Origin: Candidatus Omnitrophota bacterium
GTDB taxonomy: Bacteria; Omnitrophota; Gorgyraeia; JABMSB01
DNA length: 46,543 nt
NCBI GenBank assembly: GCA_013202205.1
Contig: JABMSB010000072.1
Span: 1-46,543, forward strand
Direction: 5' to 3'
The position numbers were made by a program, and so were the translations under genes. Shown here piece by piece: positions 40,531 through 46,543 of the stretch. The notes beneath the pieces were generated by a model. That model saw nothing but the letters and a program-made list of their open reading frames with translations. It made no database searches and was not told the origin of the DNA. The number at the start of each line of letters is the position of its first letter. Position 1 is the first letter of the stretch.

Positions 40531-41349
40531 TTACCCCTTCTTCTTACCCTTGCCCTTGACTCCTCCACCTTTGAAGATCGCAGATGCCTTCTCAAATGAA
40601 GCGCCTTCATGCACAATTGCTCTAATGGCCTTGAGCATGGCAACCGGATCAGAAGACTGGAAGATATTCCTTCCCATATCCACACCGACCGCACCGCGCT
40701 TTATTGCTTCACTCGCTATGCGCAATGCATCGAATTCCGTCTCAAGTTTCGGCCCGCCTGCTATCACCAGCGGCACGGGGCAGCTCTTTACCACCTTCTC
40801 AAACCCCTCGCAATAATATGTCTTAACAAACTGCACACCCATCTCGGCAGCTATGCGGCACGCAAGGGAAAGAAAGCGGGCACTCCGCTTTTCAAGCTCT
40901 TTTCCTACTGCCGTTACCGCCAAAACCGGCATACCGCAATCCTGCCCTTCATCCACCAGCCGCGATAGATTCACGAGGGTGCGGTGCTCATATTCCGCAC
41001 CGACGTAAATGGATAAGGCTACGGCGGAAGCATTCACGCGAAGTGCGTCCTTCATCGCCACCGTTATATCTTCATTGGAGAGGTCTTTGCCAAGTATGCT
41101 GTTACCACCGGAGACCCTGAGAACGATGGGTGACTGGATATCTGCATCAACACAATTACGCAATACACCCCTGGTCAACATCAACGCATCGGCATAAGAC
41201 AAAATAGGGGCTATCGTCTCCCCCGGATCTTCAAGCTTCTTTATAGGGCCCAAAAAATAACCGTGATCTATTGCAAGCATCACCGTATGCCCTGTATCCG
41301 GCTTTATTATCCTCGACAATCTATTCTTCATTCCCCAGTCCATTGACAA
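40531..41349 (-). CDS. LsrF/FbaB-type class I aldolase-like protein
   Basis: The 272-residue protein is of the DeoC/FbaB/LsrF barrel family. Signatures are MLAIDHGYFLGP at the N-terminus, VALSIYVGAEYEHRTL, FVKTYYCEGFEKVV (the Lys that would form the Schiff base), VIAGGPKLETEFDAL and GVDMGRNIFQSSDPVAML. These match 3-hydroxy-5-phosphonooxypentane-2,4-dione thiolase (LsrF) or related fructose-bisphosphate aldolases. No other lsr genes are present, so an aldolase role on a phosphorylated sugar fits better here. The C-terminus is a Lys/Gly tail (GGGVKGKGKKKG). It follows the dehydrogenase gene by 15 nt. Confidence 0.82.
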   Translation of the reverse strand: MSMDWGMKNRLSRIIKPDTGHTVMLAIDHGYFLGPIKKLEDPGETIAPILSYADALMLTRGVLRNCVDADIQSPIVLRVSGGNSILGKDLSNEDITVAMKDALRVNASAVALSIYVGAEYEHRTLVNLSRLVDEGQDCGMPVLAVTAVGKELEKRSARFLSLACRIAAEMGVQFVKTYYCEGFEKVVKSCPVPLVIAGGPKLETEFDALRIASEAIKRGAVGVDMGRNIFQSSDPVAMLKAIRAIVHEGASFEKASAIFKGGGVKGKGKKKG

Positions 41350-41364
41350 CCTCCTTTTTGATAG

Positions 41365-42396
41365 TTATTTCTGCGGTTTGATTATTACTTTAATGGAATC
41401 CTTACCATCTACCACCAATTTAAATCCTTCCTGTATTTTGTCGAGCCCCAGCCGGTGTGTTATCATATCCTTGACGTTTATCTTCCCGGACTCGATGAGC
41501 TTCAGGCCTTCAGCATAATCAGCCGGGCTTCCGGCGTAAGAGCTCCTAAGAGTTATTTCCGTACGCCAAAATAGATCGTTGACTGAAAGGGGTATCGTCT
41601 CCCCTTTGCCGGTCGGGGCAAAGAAGAGTATTGTCCCTCCTCGCTCGACCGACTTAAGTGCCTGTCCCATCGCAGAAGTGGCACCTGCGCAAATAATAAC
41701 TATATCTGCCAATCTACCGCCATTCATCTTGCGTATCAAATCCGGCGTATAATCTTTGGCATCGATCGCTTTATCTGCCCCGAAGCGCCTTGCTGCGTCA
41801 AGGCGAAATTCATCGATATCGGTAGTTACGACAAAAGCGGCCCCTAAAGATTTAGCCAACTTAAGGTGCAGGAGTCCTGCCATGCCGCTTCCTACGATAA
41901 GAACGAACTTCTCAGACCCTACACCTATTGCCCTCTGACCTCTCAATACACAGGCAAGCGGCTCTACGAAGGTCGCCTCTTCAAATAAAGTTTTGTCTGA
42001 GAGCTTAAAGATACCTTCTTTGACGTTTACTTTTGGTATCCTTAGGAATTCCACAAATCCACCCGGATCAAAGTTTGTCTTGCGCAATGTCTCACATACT
42101 GTGTGGTGCCCTGTTTTACAGAAATGGCATTCGTTGCACGGCACGTGGTGTGCTGCGCATATGCGGTCGCCCGCCTTAAAATCCTTTACACCTGCACCAA
42201 CCGCTGCTACTACACCGGCTACTTCGTGCCCTAAAACGAGGGGTACCCTATCTATCCGATACCACTCCATTATGTCGCTGCCGCAGATACCACTGGCCTC
42301 AACACGCATCAATACTTCCCCGGGACCTATCTTGGGGGTATCTATCTCTTTTATGCGGAGATCATTATTGGCATAATATATTGCAGCTCTCATCAA
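41365..42396 (-). CDS. Zinc-dependent alcohol/polyol dehydrogenase (MDR family)
   Basis: The 343-residue product is a medium-chain dehydrogenase: catalytic zinc SGICGSDIMEW with GHEVAGVV, structural zinc cysteines CNECHFCKTGHHTVC, and Rossmann motif VLIVGSGMAGLLHLKLAKSLGA. It is NAD(P)-dependent and near threonine/sorbitol dehydrogenases in overall pattern; the oxidised substrate is not defined. The following gene is the aldolase and the preceding transcription unit holds a PfkB kinase, so sugar alcohol or ketose chemistry is plausible. The start may be ATG at 42396 or the next codon. Confidence 0.88.
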   Translation of the reverse strand: MMRAAIYYANNDLRIKEIDTPKIGPGEVLMRVEASGICGSDIMEWYRIDRVPLVLGHEVAGVVAAVGAGVKDFKAGDRICAAHHVPCNECHFCKTGHHTVCETLRKTNFDPGGFVEFLRIPKVNVKEGIFKLSDKTLFEEATFVEPLACVLRGQRAIGVGSEKFVLIVGSGMAGLLHLKLAKSLGAAFVVTTDIDEFRLDAARRFGADKAIDAKDYTPDLIRKMNGGRLADIVIICAGATSAMGQALKSVERGGTILFFAPTGKGETIPLSVNDLFWRTEITLRSSYAGSPADYAEGLKLIESGKINVKDMITHRLGLDKIQEGFKLVVDGKDSIKVIIKPQK

Positions 42397-42421
42397 TACC
42401 TCTTATCTTGATTAGGCCATT

Positions 42422-42449
42422 ATTATACTAAATAAAGCCCGAATTGCAA
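42422..42449 (-). promoter_or_regulatory. Sigma70-type promoter of the dehydrogenase-aldolase unit
   Basis: Minus strand: TTGCAA (42449-42444), 16 bp spacer, TATAAT (42427-42422), leader of about 20 nt. Confidence 0.65.
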
Positions 42450-42479
42450 GCAAAAATGACAGGTGGGTCCTACAGCAAA

Positions 42480-42507
42480 AGTGGCTCACACTTAAGTGTG
42501 AGCCACT
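42480..42507. repeat. 28 bp perfect palindrome centred on CTTAAG (copy D)
   Basis: AGTGGCTCACACTT followed by its exact reverse complement. TGAGCCACT and the CTTAAG centre match copy B. It lies 20 bp after the PfkB stop and 30 bp upstream of the dehydrogenase promoter. No T-tract follows on either strand. Confidence 0.85.
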
Positions 42508-42527
42508 GAATTAGCTGGGAGTGTGGG

Positions 42528-43481
42528 TTATCTATTGCGCTTTAAGAAGGTTTTGACCTGCTTAAGACCTCTTATGGCGGAGGTGGCGCCGTCTTTTGTG
42601 CAGGTTATGGCAGATACGGCTGTGGCAAAGCGTAAGTGGGTCCGGGTATCCTCGTGAAAGATCTTCTCTCCATAACAGGCATATCTATATAGCAGCCCTG
42701 CGGTAAAACTATCACCGGCGCCTATAGTATCCGCTACCTTCACCTTGAAAGCAGGAACGAAGATCCTCTTCTTACCTCTGAGGTAAAAGGCGCCTTTGGC
42801 ACCCAGCGTTATAACGATATGGGCATCCGTCAAGTCCTTGATCTTACGCAGGGCTTTATCGAGGGTCTTTTGGGCTGTGATGAATTTCAGATCGAAGTCA
42901 TTCATCTTCGCAAGGCTCACAAATGGCAATATATTAAGCATCCTCGCCCTGGCTGCTTTAGAACCAACGACCATCTTCTTCCTTGCGTTTGGATCATAGG
43001 AGATGAAGAGCTTCTTCTCTCTAGCAATATTGAGCAGCTTCATGAGCGTCTGGTGGCTATAGTCATTATATGAATATGCGGAGCCGCAATGGAAGATCGA
43101 CGCCCCATCGAATAACCTCTTTGGTATATCCTTATCCGGTATGGCAAGTTGGGGACCTATCATCTTATAAAATGAATAGGAAGCATCACCCTTCTTATCT
43201 ATGCAGGCGATAGCCAGGGGTGTCTTGGTATCTTCGGTTTGGACTATACCTCTTGTATCTATGCCCTGCGACCTGGCATAGTCTATGACGAAATCGGCCA
43301 ATCTATCTTTGCCGATCCTCGTAACCATGGCGACCTCAAGGCCCAATTTAGATGAAAGGACGGCTGTATTAAAGATGCAGCCTCCCGGCGTCGCGCAGAA
43401 TTGCATCTGACCTCGGGTTTTCATCTTAGAAATAAAATCGACCGGCATCTCACCGCAACAGACTATCTTCTTTCTCTTCAT
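42528..43481 (-). CDS. PfkB-family carbohydrate kinase
   Basis: The 317-residue kinase has the ribokinase-fold N-terminal motif GEMPVDFI, the GGCIFNTAVLSSKLGLEVAMVTRIGKDRLADFV segment (signature 1 region) and the catalytic signature 2 VADTIGAGDSFTAGLLYRY with the DTxGAGD anion hole and base Asp. It phosphorylates a sugar or nucleoside using ATP. Sequence resembles fructokinases, but the substrate is not fixed. It is 20 nt after the rubrerythrin stop on the opposite side, i.e. on the same strand as the iron operon and possibly read through from it. Confidence 0.9.
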   Translation of the reverse strand: MKRKKIVCCGEMPVDFISKMKTRGQMQFCATPGGCIFNTAVLSSKLGLEVAMVTRIGKDRLADFVIDYARSQGIDTRGIVQTEDTKTPLAIACIDKKGDASYSFYKMIGPQLAIPDKDIPKRLFDGASIFHCGSAYSYNDYSHQTLMKLLNIAREKKLFISYDPNARKKMVVGSKAARARMLNILPFVSLAKMNDFDLKFITAQKTLDKALRKIKDLTDAHIVITLGAKGAFYLRGKKRIFVPAFKVKVADTIGAGDSFTAGLLYRYACYGEKIFHEDTRTHLRFATAVSAITCTKDGATSAIRGLKQVKTFLKRNR

Positions 43482-43501
43482 CTATATCCTCTCTCTCTTT
43501 A

Positions 43502-44032
43502 TCAACCTTCGAAGAAATGGCCTTCCTCTTTGGCAAACCACCCTCCCGGATCCTTTAAATATTCAGCTGTACGAAAGATTATATCAAAATGGGCCTCTTC
43601 CTCCGATATCAAAAATTTGTAGAGATCTTTCACCTTCTCATCCTCCAGGGACTCAAGTGCCTTCTTGTAATAATCCCGTCCATCCTTCTCAAGCTGCATA
43701 GCCACATCATACGCCTTCAGTTCATCGGCATCTACCGAGAGATCTTTTAGACGCTCCGCTTCGCTCTTACCAAACAATAGCCTCTCTTTAATATTCTTGT
43801 GCGAAGCCACGGCAGTCTTTAGTTGCGGTGAAGCTTTTCCTCCGGATATACTCTCTTGATATTTCTCTATGGCCTCTGCGTGACGCTTTTCATCTTCAGC
43901 TAACGCTGCGAATGTCTTCTTACCAAGTTCATTTGTAGATTTATTTGCTGCTTTCATATAAAAATCATACCCTTTCTTCTCCATCTCAAGCGATATACTG
44001 AGCACCTCTATAGATTTTTTGTCATTTCCCAT
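43502..44032 (-). CDS. Rubrerythrin-like ferritin-fold diiron protein
   Basis: The 176-residue product has two copies of the E...ExxH ferritin pattern: LEMEKKGYDFYMKAA with ALAEDEKRHAEAI, and LEKDGRDYYKKAL with FLISEEEAHFDII. This gives a four-helix bundle with a diiron site. The rubredoxin domain of classical rubrerythrin is absent. Such proteins reduce peroxide or handle iron. It follows feoB by 20 nt at the end of the fur-feoAB operon, so it probably protects against peroxide when iron enters the cell. Confidence 0.85.
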   Translation of the reverse strand: MGNDKKSIEVLSISLEMEKKGYDFYMKAANKSTNELGKKTFAALAEDEKRHAEAIEKYQESISGGKASPQLKTAVASHKNIKERLLFGKSEAERLKDLSVDADELKAYDVAMQLEKDGRDYYKKALESLEDEKVKDLYKFLISEEEAHFDIIFRTAEYLKDPGGWFAKEEGHFFEG

Positions 44033-44052
44033 CTCTCTCTTCCTTTCTCATA

Positions 44053-45780
44053 TTACGTCAATATAAGGTTAAGCACTGATCCTACCACTGTCGCAACCCC
44101 TATCATGATTAAAGCTGCCTTTAACATATCTTTTATACCCAGCTCTTTGACAAATATAACAAAAGTCGCTATGCAGGGGAAATAGATAGATAATACGGTA
44201 GACCCTATTACCAGTTGTTTTGTCGTCAGGTCAAGTGGCGCAAGCATCCCTACCGCCACATCCTTTCTCAAAAAACCTATTATAAGTGCGGCCACCGCCT
44301 CTTGAGGCAACCCCCACAACTTTGTCATGAGCGGCGCAAAGATCTTTGCCATGAAATCTATCACCCCAAGCGCATATAGAATATTAACAAAGAGTATGCC
44401 GGCTAATACAAGCGGCAGCGCCTCTCTTACAAAACCATATATTCGCATCCAAAGTTTCTTAAAAACAGCTCGTGGTTGGGGTATCCTATATGGCGGGATC
44501 TCGGTCAATATCTCAGGGCTCGCGCCTTTTAAGACCTTATTCAATATCAACCCCTTAAGGATGAAGACGATAAAGAGCGTAGCAAATACAATGAGCACAT
44601 ATCTCCCACCCCTCTCGCCTACCACACCTACAATCATCGCTATTTGGGCCATGCAGGGAACAGCGACTGCCATCAGTGTTGCGGCAATAAACCTCTCCCG
44701 CCTACCCTCTAAAAGGCGTATCGCCATAGCGCCCGGCACATTACACCCCAACCCCAATATCATCGGTATGATCGCATAGCCGTGCAGCCCCAGGCGGTGC
44801 ATCAGGTTATCTACCAGGACTGCCAGCCGGGGAAGATACCCAAAATCCTCGAGCAACCCTAGTATCAGGTAGAAACTGACAATGTATGGCAATACCATGG
44901 CGATCGGGACAAATAGTCCTGTCGTAAAGAGGCCGAACGATTGTTTAAAATCTACTGTTCCGTCTACCAGTTTGCCGATAAGGATATTGTGGAGGAAGGT
45001 TCCACTGCCCAAAAACGGGCTCACCTTCATTATAAGAGGAAGCCACAACTTATCGAAGAGCGGTTCAAAAACATAATTTATCAGCCCTTCTCCGATAAAA
45101 CGCACCACCCAAAAAGCACAAAAGATGACGCCTGCAGCCAAAGGCAATCCGGATAATGGCTGAATCGATATATCCTCCAACCTCTGAAGCAGCGTATGGT
45201 GGTGATGGGTCAGCTTCTGCACGTCCTCGATAATCTCACCTATTCTCTGCCACCGGTGGCTATCAGAATGCTTATGAAATTTTGGAGCCTTGGCCTCGGA
45301 TATGCGCTCTACCATCTCCTTTATACCCTCACCGGTAAGTCCGCAGGTAGTCGCAACCGGCACGCCCAGGTGCTTCTCTAACCTTTCGACATCGATATGT
45401 ATCCCCTTGTGTGCGGTCTCATCCCAGACGTTCAGCGCGACTACTACCGGCACATTATGCTCCAAGAGCTGTAGTGTCAGGTATAGGTTCCTCTCCAAAT
45501 TCGTCGCATCTATAACATTGATGACGACATCCCCGCCTGAAAGCATCTGGAGCGCTACCTCCTCAGCTTTATTGGTCGGATCTAACGTGTAGGTCCCGGG
45601 GACATCTATTATCATAGGACGCGCATCCCCGATCTTCATCAGGCCCTGGGTAAACTCCACCGTCGTACCGGGATAATTGGAGATAACAACCTTAGCACCC
45701 GTGAGCCTTGAGAATATCGCGCTCTTACCGACGTTCGGGTTACCCATCAAAAGTATCTTTTTGATATCTTGGGTCTTCAC
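44053..45780 (-). CDS. feoB: Ferrous iron transporter FeoB
   Basis: The 575-residue product has an N-terminal G domain (G1 LLMGNPNVGKSAIF, G2-region SNYPGTTVEF, G3 DVPGTYTL, G4 ALNVWDE) and a polytopic membrane domain with the two Gate motifs, seen in LGCNVPGAMAIRLLEGRRER, VPCMAQI and FPCIATFVIFVKELG. It imports Fe2+ through the inner membrane. It is shorter than the about 770-residue E. coli protein, mainly by a compact linker and C-terminus. A His run (HHHH, near residue 192) lies in the linker. The start overlaps the feoA stop by 4 bp. Confidence 0.95.
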   Translation of the reverse strand: MKTQDIKKILLMGNPNVGKSAIFSRLTGAKVVISNYPGTTVEFTQGLMKIGDARPMIIDVPGTYTLDPTNKAEEVALQMLSGGDVVINVIDATNLERNLYLTLQLLEHNVPVVVALNVWDETAHKGIHIDVERLEKHLGVPVATTCGLTGEGIKEMVERISEAKAPKFHKHSDSHRWQRIGEIIEDVQKLTHHHHTLLQRLEDISIQPLSGLPLAAGVIFCAFWVVRFIGEGLINYVFEPLFDKLWLPLIMKVSPFLGSGTFLHNILIGKLVDGTVDFKQSFGLFTTGLFVPIAMVLPYIVSFYLILGLLEDFGYLPRLAVLVDNLMHRLGLHGYAIIPMILGLGCNVPGAMAIRLLEGRRERFIAATLMAVAVPCMAQIAMIVGVVGERGGRYVLIVFATLFIVFILKGLILNKVLKGASPEILTEIPPYRIPQPRAVFKKLWMRIYGFVREALPLVLAGILFVNILYALGVIDFMAKIFAPLMTKLWGLPQEAVAALIIGFLRKDVAVGMLAPLDLTTKQLVIGSTVLSIYFPCIATFVIFVKELGIKDMLKAALIMIGVATVVGSVLNLILT

Positions 45781-46010
45781 CTTTGGACCTCTATAAAGAT
45801 CTTCGTAGCCATGCTGAAACCTATTGCAACCTGCGCCTTATCTATCTCGACTGTCTGGGGCCCTCTCCAAAAATGGGAGCTCACTTTCTTTATTCTTTTG
45901 CCTGGCCTCACACCCATGCTCTGAAGCCTCCTCGCCATATCATGGCCTCCCTGAACCTCTGATATGACCCCTAACTCTCCGGCATCCATCTCAGTCAAAT
46001 CTATGATCAT
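45777..46010 (-). CDS. feoA: FeoA domain protein
   Basis: The 77-residue SH3-like FeoA protein (MDAGELGVISEVQGGHDMARRLQSMGVRPGKRIKKV) supports FeoB. I start at ATG 46010, which overlaps the fur stop in ATGA; the in-frame extension to 46037 would lie inside fur. Conserved RLQSMGVRPG is intact. It links fur and feoB in one transcript. Confidence 0.92.
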   Translation of the reverse strand: MIIDLTEMDAGELGVISEVQGGHDMARRLQSMGVRPGKRIKKVSSHFWRGPQTVEIDKAQVAIGFSMATKIFIEVQR

Positions 46011-46453
46011 TTTGCCTTTCTGGATCCCTTCCTGCAAGCTTTACAGAGACCGAATATTTCCATCTTATGTTTTTGGGGTGAGAACCCTTCCCTTTTACAC
46101 AAAATCTGTTGAAGCTCTTCTATCTTTGGATCTACCACTTCGATGCACCGACCGCACTCTATGCATATGAGATGGTCGTGGTGTTTGTGCCCATACTTAT
46201 ACTCATATCTTATACACCTATCCCCTAAATTGACCTCTCCGGCAAACCCTGCCTCGCGCAGAAGCTTAAGCGTGCGAAATACGGTCGCCTGGCCGATCCG
46301 GGGATTCTTCTTCTTTACTATATCGTAAAGTTCCTCTACGCTGAGGTGCTTATCGATCTTAAGAAAGACCTTGAGGATATCCTCCCGCTGGCTAGTCAGC
46401 TTAAGATTCCGCTCTCTTAAAAAATCGATAAATATGTCCAGTTCCTTGTCCAT
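46007..46453 (-). CDS. fur: Fur-family metalloregulator
   Basis: The 148-residue product has a winged-helix DNA-binding domain (LTSQREDILKVFL, LYDIVKKKNPRIGQATVFRTLKLL) and a metal domain with KYGHKHHDHLICIECGRCIEV, containing the regulatory His residues and the structural CxxC. A second Cys pair is in LCKACRKGSRKAK. Its place before feoAB and a Fur-like operator over its own promoter point to Fur rather than PerR or Zur, though these cannot be fully separated by sequence. AGGTGAG precedes the ATG. Confidence 0.92.
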   Translation of the reverse strand: MDKELDIFIDFLRERNLKLTSQREDILKVFLKIDKHLSVEELYDIVKKKNPRIGQATVFRTLKLLREAGFAGEVNLGDRCIRYEYKYGHKHHDHLICIECGRCIEVVDPKIEELQQILCKREGFSPQKHKMEIFGLCKACRKGSRKAK

Positions 46454-46464
46454 GACTCACCTAA

Positions 46465-46487
46465 TTGATTTTGAATTTCAATATCAA
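46465..46487. promoter_or_regulatory. Fur-like operator
   Basis: TTGATTTTGAA-T-TTCAATATCAA, an inverted repeat matching at 10 of 11 pairs, located directly downstream of the -10 box and overlapping the expected transcription start. AT-rich form with TGAT/ATCA ends resembles Fur boxes. It predicts autoregulation of fur-feoAB-rubrerythrin. Confidence 0.75.
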
Positions 46488-46514
46488 TTATACCCCAAAA
46501 AAAGAGATTGTCAA
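46487..46514 (-). promoter_or_regulatory. Promoter of the fur-feoAB operon
   Basis: Minus strand: perfect TTGACA (46514-46509), 16 bp spacer, perfect TATAAT (46492-46487). The -35 box spans the left border of the repeat end at 46511-46543. Confidence 0.8.
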
Positions 46515-46543
46515 GACGTTTCTCAACTCAATCGGAGATCTGC
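46511..46543. repeat. End of a second MITE-like element, cut by the window edge
   Basis: TCAAGACGTTTCTCAACTCA and onward matches the right end of the element at 36575-36720 in inverse orientation over about 32 bp. The rest lies outside the window. Confidence 0.85.

Noticed and set aside
1-46543. CRISPR array or prophage
   Set aside because: No regularly spaced direct repeats, cas genes or phage structural genes are seen anywhere in the window.

Overview
The window looks like a bacterial chromosome segment of moderate GC with compact, mostly minus-strand operons. The gene set points to a diderm bacterium: a TonB-dependent receptor, a second beta-barrel protein, an AsmA-type protein, HflKC and a lipoprotein amidase. 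The pseudopilin with an FTLVEI cleavage site and DYDALPG motif, together with the overall gene style, resembles uncultured PVC lineages such as Omnitrophota. That placement is an inference; no rRNA is present to test it.

Layout. 1-670: three minus-strand tRNA genes (His, Arg, Pro) around a small exported-protein gene. 787-3336: an AsmA-like protein. 3333-10816 (minus): smpB, ssrA (tmRNA), a cell-wall amidase, murI, a complete queD-C-E-F run for preQ0/preQ1, a two-subunit class I fumarase, rph and rdgB, packed with overlaps. 10866-12082: a pseudopilin gene and tRNA-Leu with its terminator. 12114-12800: a retropepsin-like protease next to a DUF5678 protein. 12958-15025: hflK-hflC. 15104-23569: a cobalamin uptake and salvage operon (btuF-C-D, cobC-U-T-S, a DUF71 ATPase, btuB). 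One cobalamin riboswitch with a terminator sits at its head. A second, compact one lies before btuB and overlaps the DUF71 stop region. 23603-28118: lipA, a metallophosphoesterase and two exported proteins of unknown role. 28187-28614: a PilZ protein with a probably leaderless promoter. 28604-31459: a NikR-controlled nickel ECF-type transporter. 31555-36562: a glycine-zipper protein, an NSS transporter with its 33-residue small subunit, an SLC13/NhaD-like permease and a Cu/Zn efflux-type permease with a DUF6485 protein. 36775-40528: a tightly coupled trio (DUF885 metallopeptidase, ATP-grasp-like enzyme, SAM methyltransferase) of unknown function. 40531-43481: an LsrF-like aldolase, a zinc alcohol dehydrogenase and a PfkB kinase. 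43502-46514: a fur-feoA-feoB-rubrerythrin iron operon with a Fur-like operator over its promoter.

How it fits together. Three metal or cofactor systems dominate: cobalamin (riboswitch control), nickel (NikR control) and iron (Fur control). No corrin-ring synthesis genes are seen here, so this locus supports salvage rather than de novo B12 synthesis.

The most unusual non-coding structure is a family of interspersed palindromes centred on CTTAAG. Two copies are exactly 54 bp and are bounded by inverted perfect DnaA-box sequences (TTATCCACA...TGTGGATAA); one forms the last codons and stop of lipA. A second family, an imperfect inverted repeat of about 146 bp, occurs at 36575-36720. One end of another copy lies at the right edge of the window, where it contributes to the -35 box of the fur promoter.
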